From: Larix sibirica
Lineage: Eukaryota > Streptophyta > Pinopsida > Pinales > Pinaceae
Assembly: GCA_004151065.3 (NCBI GenBank)
Contig: NWUY0300070622.1
Location: 21,624-31,960 of the forward strand
DNA: 10,337 nucleotides
Reading direction: 5' to 3'
Shown here: one piece after another, positions 1 through 7,946 of the stretch
Numbering within the stretch: position 1 is the stretch's first letter
Layout of the letters: every line of letters begins with the position of its first letter
Translations under genes and position numbers: made by a program
The notes under the pieces: model-generated
Database searches by the model: none
What the model was told of the DNA's origin: nothing
Seen by the model: the letters and a program-made list of their open reading frames with translations, nothing else

Positions 1-289
1 TTTCCAGTTCACATATTATTTGTGTGAGCCCTTTCTGTGTTTTCTTTTTGTGTTAATCGATAAGGAATAACCTCGTCGAGGCACCTTGCATCATGTGCCG
101 CAAAACTCAATATGATTGGTTTTATTGAATTCGTAGAAGTGTTTATTAACTAGTTGTACTGATTAAACTTGAAAGATTCTTCATTTATGTACTCGTATCA
201 GAGATGAAAATGTACTTTTATTTTTCTGTACATGCATGCTTATTTATGCACATAATGTATCTAGGTTCACTTTTTGGATAGTTGGTATG

Positions 290-312
290 GTTGTGCATAA
301 AAAATGCACAAC
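290..312. repeat. Perfect 9-bp inverted repeat with an A5 loop
   Basis: GTTGTGCAT (290-298) is followed by five A and then its exact reverse complement ATGCACAAC (304-312). The match does not extend outward. It could form a short hairpin in DNA or RNA. No role is evident, and in AT-rich DNA such a structure may be chance. Confidence 0.6.
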
Positions 313-587
313 ACTAGTTGTTTGTGTAGTGAAACTAGTTTACTAGTCTTGGTATCTCATTTTCATGTATATTATGTTTAATTATTCAAAAATGGTTATT
401 TGGAAATATTCACATGGTTGTAGGTTTTAATTAGTTGAAAAAATTATATGATTCTAAGTGTTGTAAGTTAAGTGTTGTAGTTAGCACATTAATTACCTTA
501 ATTAACTAGTTAATGACATATTGTTGGAAATGACCTTTTTTGGTGCATGTAACCTATTTTATGGCTTGGGATGGATGTATAATGATG

Positions 588-595
588 TTATAAAG
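588..595 (+). promoter_or_regulatory. Possible LTR TATA box
   Basis: TTATAAAG lies about 220 bp before the inferred LTR end, a plausible place for an LTR promoter. The surrounding DNA is AT-rich, so a chance match is quite likely. Confidence 0.22.
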
Positions 596-814
596 TGTTG
601 GATAATATTTCCCAACATTAGTTCAGTTTCTTTCTTAGATGTAAATTTTATTTTAATTAATTTATGATTATCGATATTTTGTCGTAATTAATTTGTGAAA
701 ATTGAAATTAATTATTTATTATATTTCTATGTTGCACTTAAACTTTGCAATTAGACTCTTAGATCTAATGATATGTCCATAAGTCCATTTGATAGCCCCG
801 AGGAATATTACAAG

Positions 815-826
815 TAGTATCAAAGC
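815..826 (+). other. Primer binding site, tRNA-iMet type (outer element)
   Basis: TAGTATCAAAGC matches the plant initiator-tRNA-Met primer site TGGTATCAGAGC at 10 of 12 bases. Both differences are G to A, as expected from deamination of methylated cytosine on the other strand. It starts two bases after the CA that would end the LTR. It marks the start of minus-strand cDNA synthesis in the intact element. Confidence 0.6.
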
Positions 827-884
827 TGTGGTTGCAACACTACGGTTATTGCACCTATTGGTCGCTTTCAATTTGTTTTGCTTG

Positions 885-970
885 GATGGAAACTTATTAT
901 TGTTTAGATGAAACTCTATTGTTGTTTGGATGATAATTTATTATTTCAAGATGAAAATTTATTATGAAGG
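885..970 (+). repeat. Four-unit imperfect minisatellite (21-22 bp) in the leader
   Basis: Four consecutive units start with GATG: 885-906, 907-928, 929-949 and 950-970. Each has the form GATGRAAAYTTATTATT followed by a variable tail. Unit lengths are 22, 22, 21 and 21 bp, and units 3 and 4 share TTTATTAT. It lies between the primer site and gag, in the untranslated leader. Its origin is probably replication slippage. Confidence 0.7.
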
Positions 971-1193
971 GGTTGTTATATTTTGTTTTTGAAAAGATGA
1001 AATTATTGAAGACTTAGAAGTTGTCCGGAAAGTCCATATCCTTTTTATGTATTTTTTTAGTTATTTTGAAAAATTATTAATCTATTAAATGGTAACAATA
1101 AATGGAATGCTAACAAAACATAGAACAAACATGTTGCAACTCATAGTAAGTAGTTAAAACCGTAGAATACCCAACAAAGAAAACAATAGAAGG
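971..1193 (+). other. Leader sequence without recognisable features
   Basis: AT-rich DNA between the minisatellite and the first credible gag ATG. An in-frame TAA at 1155-1157 precedes the ATG at 1194. I see no gene, RNA or conserved site here. Confidence 0.5.
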
Positions 1194-2268
1194 ATGCAAG
1201 GAAAACAAACACTGTATGGTCCCGAGGACGAGTATGTAGGGCATGGAAGAAGTAGTTCATCCCTTGATCTAGAAGACTCAGTTAGGAAGAGTAATGAAAA
1301 AATTGCTCACCTTCAAGATAGATAATGAATGAAATAAAATCCTTAAGGTCTACCCAAGAAGAAACAAAAAATATAAGAAAGGAAACTTATCCTGGAATGA
1401 ACTTTCCACCAGAGAGTTACCGCACACCTTCCTTGAGAAAAAGAGGTAGAAATCCAGAGAGTAGTCCGGACCATTCTTCAAAAGACCATAGTAGTAGAAG
1501 AAGAAGAAGGTATGATCAGGATCAGTTGATGGGATAATTAAGAAATATGAAACCTCCAACCTTCAATGGTGAAATTAAACAAGGAGAAGAAGCAGAAGCA
1601 TGGTTGATAGAACTCAAAAGTTTTTCCAATTGCATCATTATTCACCAAACATGGAAGCAAGAATAGCTATTTATCATTTGCAGGGAAGGGATTCTATTTG
1701 GTGGGAACATCGGACTAAACTAAAATACATTGATGAAAGAAGGATCACTTGGAGAAATTTTTAAAATGATTTTCAACAAGGTTATCTTTCAGAAGGATAC
1801 TATGATCACAAGATACAAGATGGAAGAGTTATTTGAGCTTAAGTTAGGAAGCATGACAATGGATTCATATGAGAAGATATTTCTTGAACTTTTAACTTAT
1901 GCAAATTACATAAAAGATGAGAAAGTCAAGATCCAAAGGTTTCTATGTGGGTTTCCAACTTTTTATGAAGACAAAATTCAGTATGATATGCTAAAAAATC
2001 TGAAGGAAGTAATTTGGAAAGCAAAACATTTGTATAAACTCGATAAAAATAAGAAACAAAAGAACTAGAAGGATAAGAAGAACATTAGGAATGAATAAAA
2101 AAAGAAATGATTCCAACCTCCCATGAATACAAGTGATAATTTTCATAAGGTATCAGGTTTGGATAAGAGACCTCCTATACAGTGTTGGCATTGCAATGAG
2201 AACCATTATACAAGAGACTTTCCACATAAGAAAAATACAATCTTCACAACATTCAGGAATAAAAAAAC
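1194..2268 (+). pseudogene. gag: Broken gypsy gag (capsid and nucleocapsid)
   Basis: Gag would form the virus-like particle and bind the element's RNA. The likely start is ATG 1194, the first after an in-frame TAA at 1155. That frame has a charged N-terminal part to about 1320. The coding frame then shifts: the second frame runs 1325 to about 1622 with a TAA at 1535, the third about 1626-1815 with a TAA at 1762, and the second again about 1816-2268. Recognisable Gag landmarks are KPPTFNGE (from 1547), IWWEH (near 1700) and the tract FELKLGSMTMDSYEKI with KVKIQRFLCGFP (about 1830-1960), typical of plant gypsy Gag. A zinc knuckle follows: Cys codons 2183 and 2192 and His 2204 are present, but the last Cys position (2219-2221) is TTT, Phe. 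An A7 run at 2261-2267 marks the next frame shift, into the protease frame. It is non-functional, and the frame borders are approximate. Confidence 0.88.
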
Positions 2269-2770
2269 GTGGGTGATGTCAGTAGAACTCAAAATATCTA
2301 TGCAGCTTTGGAAGGTAGACAAGCAGATCATTAGTCTCACATGATTGAAGTAGAAGGTAAGTTTGGTAACAAAACTGTGTCTATTTTCATTGATTATGGA
2401 GCTAGTAACAGTTACATTGCACCTAGTATAGTTTTGGATTGTTCTCTTAAGAAAATAAACCTTGAATTAGAAAGCCTTATACAATTAGAAATTGGAACTA
2501 AGAGAAGAGTCACAGAGATAGTAAGACAATGCCCCTTGGAGAAGAATGGGATAAAGACTTTTGCAGATCTGAATATAATTCCTTTGGGATCTTATGATGT
2601 ATTGATTGGTATGGAATGGCTAGACACACATAATGAATGGTATTCTAGATTGTTATAATAAAACTTGCACATGTTTGGACGAGGAAGGAAACATAGTAAC
2701 AATTAAAGGAATACCTAGAATAGTATCTTTAAGACAAAGTTACAACTTTATCGTTAAAGAGATTTTTTAG
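2269..2770 (+). pseudogene. pol: Broken pol: aspartic protease domain
   Basis: The retropepsin would cut the Gag-Pol polyprotein. After the A7 run, the frame reads YAALEGRQADH, then a TAG at 2332, then an open stretch to 2658. The active-site region is FIDYGASNSYI, with the catalytic Asp codon at 2392-2394. The residue after Asp is Tyr (TAT 2395-2397), where retropepsins have Thr or Ser, so activity would be expected to be lost. The downstream motif SYDVLIGMEWL (about 2590-2623) is the usual C-terminal protease block in plant gypsy pol. At about 2638 the reading shifts again into a frame that stays open to a TAG at 2768, covering the short linker towards RT. This is a part of the gag-pol unit and not a separate gene. 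Confidence 0.85.
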
Positions 2771-2775
2771 AAAAG

Positions 2776-4250
2776 GATGTCAGAATTATGCAACTCATAT
2801 AGAAGAATCAAAGGAAAAAGAACTGCAATTACAATATTATCCAATATAACAAGAATTTGCAGATATATTTCAAGAAATACCTATAATGCCTCCTAAAAGA
2901 GAAATACACTTTACCATTGATCTATCACTCGGTATAGTTCCATATTATAAGGTCCCTTCTAGAATGAGTAGTCCTAAATTGAAAGAGTTATAGATGCAGT
3001 TAGAGGATTTGTTAAAGAAAGGTTATAGAAGGCATAGTGTTTCACCTTAGGGAGCACCAATTTTGTTTGTTTAGAATAAATATGGTACCTTGGGACTTTC
3101 AATAGATTACAAACAATTAAACAAAGAAACTATCAAGAAAAAATACCCTTTGCCGAGGATTGATGACATAATTGATCAGTTAAGGGGAGCTACAGTGTTT
3201 TCAAAGATAGATCTTAGATCAGGATATCATCAAGTCAGGATTAAGGAAGAGGACATTAGTAAAACATCTTTTAGAACAAGACATGGCCACTATGAATTTA
3301 CAGTTGTTCCTTTCAGTGTGAAAAATGCACCAGCTGCATTTATGTGTTTAATGAATGGGATTTTTCAAAAGTATTTGGAGAAGTGCATCATTGTTTTTCT
3401 AGATGACATTCTTATTTACTCTAAGACAAAGGAAGAACATGAAAGACACTAATGATTAGTAATGCAAGTGCTTAGAGAACATCAACTTTATGCCAAGTTA
3501 AGTAAGTTCTCCTTTTAACATAACAAGATTCACTAGTTAGGACACATTTTATTGGAAGAAGGTATCTCAAAATATCTGGAAAAGGTAGAAGCTATTATGA
3601 ATTGGCCAACACCTAAGAATGTGTCATAGGTAAGATATTCTATGGGATTAGTAGGTTATTACCACCGGTTTATTCAGGGATTTTCAAACATAACACATCC
3701 AATAAATTCATTACAAAAGAAAGGTATAAAATTTCAATGGACAACTAAGCATGAAGAATGTTTTTAGAAGCTTAAGGAAATGCTCACTAGTGCACCAGTT
3801 CTAAAAATTGCGAATCAAGATGAAATTTTTGTGGTATATACAGATGCATGTAAACAAGGTATAGGTGGATTGTTAACTCATAATGGATAGGTTATTTGTT
3901 ATGAATCTAGAAATTTAAAAGAACATGAACGAGACTATGCCACTCGTGACTTAGAATCTACAACAGTTGTACATGCCTTAAAAATGTGGAGACACTATTT
4001 GATGGGAATGAAATTTGAACTAAGGACTGATCATAATGGATTAAAGTGTTTGTTTGAACAACCTGATTTAATAAAAGACAAATAGGATGGATGGAATTAT
4101 TGTGTGAGTATGCTTTTGACATTAAGCATATGAAAGGAAAAGAAAGTAAGCTGGAAAATTCACTTAGTAGAACATGCATGTCATGCATTTAGCTATCAGT
4201 AACAGTATCTCATATTTACAGGATAAAATAAAAGAATACAATAGTATAGA
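2776..4250 (+). pseudogene. pol: Broken pol: reverse transcriptase and RNase H
   Basis: RT copies the element's RNA into DNA, and RNase H removes the RNA strand. One frame can be followed from about 2776 to 4085 without an indel but with twelve stops (2847, 2991, 3048, 3072, 3450, 3453, 3516, 3534, 3627, 3765, 3888, 4083). Its longest clean part is 3075-3449. RT landmarks are YPLPRIDD, the first catalytic Asp in [13 protein letters not shown] (codon 3210) and the FLDD pair (codons 3402 and 3405). The RNase H set is Asp 3843 (TDACKQG), Glu 3954 (DLES) and Asp 4029 (TDHNGL), so all these catalytic residues remain. After 4085 the homology continues in two other frames (LLCEYAFDIKHMKGKE at about 4095-4142, then from 4174) up to the nested insertion at 4251. 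It is dead through stops rather than through loss of core residues. Confidence 0.93.
4246..4250 (+). repeat. Target site duplication, left copy (ATAGA)
   Basis: ATAGA directly precedes the TG start of the nested LTR element and is repeated exactly after its CA end at 9557-9561. Five bp is the usual duplication made by LTR-retrotransposon integrases. The codon phase of the host pol is the same at both copies. Confidence 0.9.
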
Positions 4251-5872
4251 TGATGCAAGGGTGGGTCTACGAACTGCTTTCTTAACTATGATGCACAAAA
4301 GTAAAAACATAGGGTACTCACAAAGACAATATGTGAACTGGAAATGCCAAGAAGTCAGCGTCTTCTATTACTTGAAATAATTACAAAGTTACATGCAATC
4401 TATTAAACAAGTCGGCCTCAGGTTGTTACAATATACATAATGAACTGTCTGCAGTGTGTTTCTTCTCACTGTGTGTGATCATCCTCCCTCTCACAGCATC
4501 TACTGAATGAAAGTACTTGCTGAGAAATTGATGAACAATCCCTTCCTGCGTTCCTTCGAACTGCTCTTGTACTTCGCTATGCTGCTCCTCCTGAGGTCAC
4601 TCTGTTACCCGAGACACTCTTCTATGCATCCACTGCTTGATCTTTGATCTGACGAATCTACAGTTGTCAATGTACCTGATCATGCCTGCACAACCCCCTC
4701 TCTGTGATGGTGTCTGACATAGACCCAACCATCATCTTGAATTCTCATAACTTCCTTAGCAACCCCGAACGGCTACCAAGTACTCTGCTTGACATTCTGC
4801 GCATCCTTTGGACTCTCTAACAGTTATCGGCCCCATCTCTGCCTCGACCATACTGCCTTTCATCATCCTTCGACAATCTTGACGGCTTCACTTTTCTCTA
4901 TGTGATTTCCAGTCTGCCCCTTCCTCCACGCTTGGCTTTCACCGCTAACCTATTGGAGACGTCGTTCAACCACATGTTGAACTTGGATGCCTTCCACTGC
5001 TTTTCCTCGTCTACCAACTTTCGACATGTCAAATCTCAACCTCTATCCTACTTTCAACCTCCTATCAACGTCTTCTGCTCGACTACATGGCTTTGAATTT
5101 CCAGTCTTCTCTTCTGCACCAGCGGTCATCAGCACTCCCCATGGTCAGCTCCTTTTTTCGATCACCTTCGACTTGTCCCCCTTATGGTCAGTCGATACTC
5201 CACCAACCTAACCATACTTTGAAGTTTTGGCTTGCACTCATCCCACCATGTCGATATTTTTTTCAACACATCTTCCATGACTTTAGCTTCCATCGTCTCT
5301 CCTTCATTCCCGATGGTCTGACAATTGGACCTCACTTCCTTCTGCTTATGCGCTCGAAGCTTTCCTTTGGTCGATCTTCTCCTACATCGAACCAACTCTG
5401 TGACTCGACCATCGATCCCCCTGATTCCTCCTGGCCTTCATCATCTTTATGCTTAGGCCACCCTGATGTAGTTGGATTCCTTTGCATTGTCATCAGTACC
5501 AACTCGTCTAGTCCTTCGACTAGCCTCGGATCTATCACAAATTGGCCTTTTGACCGAAGTCTTCTCTTGGTCATTCATTGACCCCTTACTTGTCAACTTC
5601 CTGCTATCAACTGATCTTCTTGGTATTCTAACTGGCTCCATTGGTCAATGTCAAATCCCGATTGCTTCCTTTGTCTTGGTCGATATCACCTTCGACCATT
5701 TCTCCACCTTATCGATTGTCGTCCATCAGTCACCTCTAGAAAGGAAACCTCACCTCTCCATTACTTGTGTCAACTATAATCACCCTTCTCCTAGAGGTCA
5801 TCGAATTTCCTCTGGGTGCCTTCTGTCGGTCATGTTCGACTGTTTCTCTTGGGCTTGGATGTCATTGCATCA
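4251..5872 (-). repeat. LTR of the nested element (left copy; 3' LTR in element orientation)
   Basis: This 1622-bp repeat begins TGATGCAAGGG and ends TTGCATCA. It aligns along its length with 7947-9556. In the first ~265 bp I count roughly 28 differences by eye. A block at about 4409-4470, which includes ACAATATACATAATGAACTG, is nearly unchanged between the copies. Its - strand contains TTATGTATAT (4440-4431), a possible TATA box that would leave about 180 bp of R-U5; this is weak. Many open frames on both strands (for example the - strand 5641-5453 and 5574-5162) come from TCGAC-rich, stop-poor sequence. The inner terminus has decayed relative to the outer one (TGATGCAATGAC). Confidence 0.9.
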
Positions 5873-5881
5873 GACTCCCAG
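5873..5881 (-). other. Possible polypurine tract of the nested element
   Basis: On the - strand, CTGGGAGTC lies immediately before the TG start of the left LTR, where the plus-strand primer tract should be. It is short and only partly purine. The position supports it better than the sequence does. Confidence 0.35.
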
Positions 5882-5941
5882 GGTACAGAAAGAACTACGT
5901 CCTTGGTTCTGAACTTCCATTTTTGTCGGCATCGATGCCAG

Positions 5942-5975
5942 ACTTGGTACCAAATGATACTTGGTACCAAATTAT
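5942..5975 (+). repeat. 17-bp tandem duplication with palindromic core
   Basis: Units 5942-5958 and 5959-5975 differ at one base (ACTTGGTACCAAATGAT and ACTTGGTACCAAATTAT). Each contains the 10-bp palindrome TTGGTACCAA. It falls inside the 3' end of the nested element's broken ORF. A 17-bp duplication there would shift the frame if recent, yet the frame reads on through both units. Confidence 0.85.
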
Positions 5976-7695
5976 ACTTGTTCCATTCACTTCATCTTTT
6001 GGAATTTTCTTCATGTCTTCGACCATTGAATTATTCCAACTCCAAAATTGGTTTCCTCCTCTACTGTCGCCAATCTTCGTGAAGTACGCAACTTCACTCC
6101 AACAGCTGTTCGAGTCAATTGTCTTCTCCATCTAGAACCCATGTCCAGTTCCAATATCATGGATGGCCCTCAACTTGACACTGATCCCGTGTCTTCCTGT
6201 CTTTGTCAAACTCATGCTTGACCATTCCAGAACCCGTCTGTTATGTTTGACCCTTGCGGTTGTCATTATTTGTCGCAACCACATGCTCCGTAGACGCATT
6301 CCAAGGGATAGATTTTCTGGGGTGTTGCTTCTCCTAAGAAATTGTGTTATAAACTCCTCGACGTCCCCAAACTTCTCTTAGGATCTTCTTCCCACTTCAC
6401 CTGCAGCATTGAAGTCGGTGGCTTGCATGTCGACTGCAAGTTCCTCCTCTAACAGCAATAGACTCACTACTATCATCGTGGAATCACCTTCCACTACAAG
6501 TTTGTCTTCGACCTGCTTCACCTCTTCCGACCATGGATGTCAACTCTCGTCCATGTCAGTTGCTTCCTTTTCTAGGCTCTTCATGGCACACATTCCAGCT
6601 CTTTTCTCCATAGCATCTACTCGACTGTATTCGTCGAAGTCAATAGTTACACTCCTGTCACTTTATACCTCAGTCTCATTGGAATTCTCTTAGACAGCTT
6701 CATCGGTTGTTTCGACATCCACTTTATATCCACTTACGTGAAGGAAATCATTCCACTTCACCTTGTCGATCACTTCCTTGACCGAAAGTGTCACTTCCTC
6801 TGCAGTCCTATCATCTGACTACGCTTCTCTCTTGTTGACTCTATGCTCCTCCGAGTGTTCATGGGAGTCCTCACTCGACTCTCCCATCCTTTCCTTTGAT
6901 CGTAATGAATCGACCACTTCTTCGGCATCTGTTTCACCTTTAGGCTGGGTCCCTTCATGGACATCCTACAACATCTTTACCTCCTCTGGGGAACATTCTG
7001 TGGTCCCGATCTCTCCTGTCGAGCCCCAAATGAACTCCTCTCCATGTGCAGGCTCCTCTCTACACCTATTGGTAAGTGCCCTAGTCAACACTTCCATTCT
7101 TCGCTTGACCCGCTGTCGAACCTCGTCTATCTTGTTGATCGATAAGACTCTCTTCCCCTTCATCAGGATCTCTATCAACTCATCTAGGATGGAAGGTTCT
7201 TCAATGCCTTCTGCATCATCCCACACTTCCACTTGGAGTATTATTTCTCTTAGCACATCACACATCCTCGTCAAGGTCATCTTCTCCCTCGACCTTGGGA
7301 TTTGTACACTTTTACATCATGTGGCTTTCTTCTAGAGCCATCGACTAATTCTGTCTCTCTTCGAATTTTCTCCAATAGTTCTACCCATCTTGTCTACTGA
7401 ACCATTGTCTTCTACGGCATTGAACAGGGCTTCACTTTGCTGGTCGGTCTCCCAAGCTTTAATTTGGTTTTCCTTCTTTCCAGCAGGTATTCCACCAAGT
7501 CTTCCATGGTCGGTGGTCTTCCACTCTTTGGATCCTTGATCCTTTCAACTGTAAATCTACCCACAACCTCAGCTATGGAGATACAAATTCACACCTCCAT
7601 AGATTGCCTCTACTCTGCAACCTAGTCTTGGACAACTCTATTCCACCTCCTACAAAAGTTATCCCTTCACTGAACTTCACTGGTCTTCACCTTCA

Positions 7696-7872
7696 GCTCT
7701 ACCCAACTGCATCTAGAGTTGTTCTCCTTCTCCCAATCACACCTAGAATTTCACGATGTGCGCACAACTCTACCCAACCACAGTTGGAGCTGTCTACGCA
7801 CTCACAGTCTCTCTTGCTCTCATGAATCTTTTCGAGCTCACGCACAACTCTACCCAACTGCAGCTGGACCTG
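7696..7872 (-). repeat. Three spaced imperfect repeats at the start of the nested ORF
   Basis: A motif of about 25-30 bp built on CTCTACCCAACTGCAGCTGG recurs at 7696-7722, 7762-7792 and 7842-7872, with spacings of 71 and 80 bp. The two upper copies also share CGCACAACTCTACCCAAC. On the - strand the first two copies encode a related CxWVEL peptide in different frames. This suggests old tandem duplication of a 70-80 bp unit with drift and at least one frameshift near 7740. Confidence 0.65.
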
Positions 7873-7932
7873 TTTAGTGCAAGACTCTTCAGCTGATTTC
7901 ACCACCATCTTGGATATTACTGGCTCTTTCCG

Positions 7933-7944
7933 GATCTGATGCCA
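7933..7944 (-). other. Primer binding site, tRNA-iMet type (nested element)
   Basis: On the - strand, TGGCATCAGATC starts two bases after the CA end of the right LTR. With the next bases CGG it matches the plant initiator-tRNA primer site (TGGTATCAGAGCCAGG) at about 12 of 15 positions. It fixes the orientation of the nested element as - strand. Confidence 0.7.
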
Positions 7945-7946
7945 AC

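Larger units (their letters stand above)
1..812 (+). repeat. Probable 5' LTR (part) of the outer gypsy element
   Basis: This stretch is AT-rich and has no credible open frame. It ends in ATTACA at 807-812, two bases before a primer-binding-site-like sequence, which is where a plant LTR normally ends in CA. The left end of the LTR cannot be placed because the partner 3' LTR is outside the window, and some of these bases may be flanking DNA. A TATAA-like box at 588-595 would leave about 220 bp of R-U5. No second copy of this sequence occurs in the window. Confidence 0.45.
5895..7908 (-). pseudogene. Broken long ORF of the nested element, unidentified charged (Gag-like position) protein
   Basis: I do not recognise this protein. 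ATG at 7908-7906 lies 25 bases after the primer-site core, the usual place for gag. Coding can be followed through three frames: from 7908 to about 7740 (this frame ends at a TAG at 7699), about 7738-7285 with stops at 7667, 7622, 7610, 7589, 7412 and 7394, and about 7285-5895 with stops at 6966, 6819, 6690, 6663, 6540, 6378 and 6132. That is about 670 codons, with only two shifts. The product is rich in Glu, Lys, Arg, Asp and Ser and has helix-prone tracts such as MEDLVEYLLERRKTKL (near 7510-7460) and ILDELIEILMKGKR (near 7190-7150). A Trp-rich part (SRGGNQFWSWNNS) lies near the end. There is no CCHC knuckle, protease or RT motif. It may be a diverged Gag, a captured host gene, or an element-specific ORF. 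Confidence 0.6.

Noticed and set aside
71-81. Near-palindrome CCTCGTCGAGG
   Set aside because: It is short, isolated and without context; likely chance.
1350-1559. - strand open frame over gag (69 residues, Phe/Tyr-rich)
   Set aside because: It is the shadow of the purine-rich gag strand; its Phe/Tyr run is the complement of an AGAAGA tract.
2776-4085. Reassigned TAG codon (TAG read as Gln), suggested by many in-frame TAGs at Gln-like sites
   Set aside because: TAA and TGA stops also occur in the frame, frameshifts break gag and the ends of pol, and some TAGs fall at Trp or Lys sites. Decay of a silenced plant element explains all of this.
4174-4380. Open frame crossing from gypsy pol into the nested LTR on the + strand
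   Set aside because: It joins pol linker residues to LTR sequence across the insertion border at 4250/4251, so it is an accident of the insertion.
5087-5912. Long + strand open frames in the left LTR (5087-5581, 5472-5912)
   Set aside because: They are Ser/Pro/Leu-rich readings of the pyrimidine-rich strand, opposite to the element's own orientation, and are not kept at similar length in the right LTR.
6763-7335. 190-residue + strand open frame, the longest in the window
   Set aside because: It is antisense to the more coherent - strand frame of the nested element. Its Ser-rich composition reflects stop-poor complementary sequence, and no domain is recognisable.
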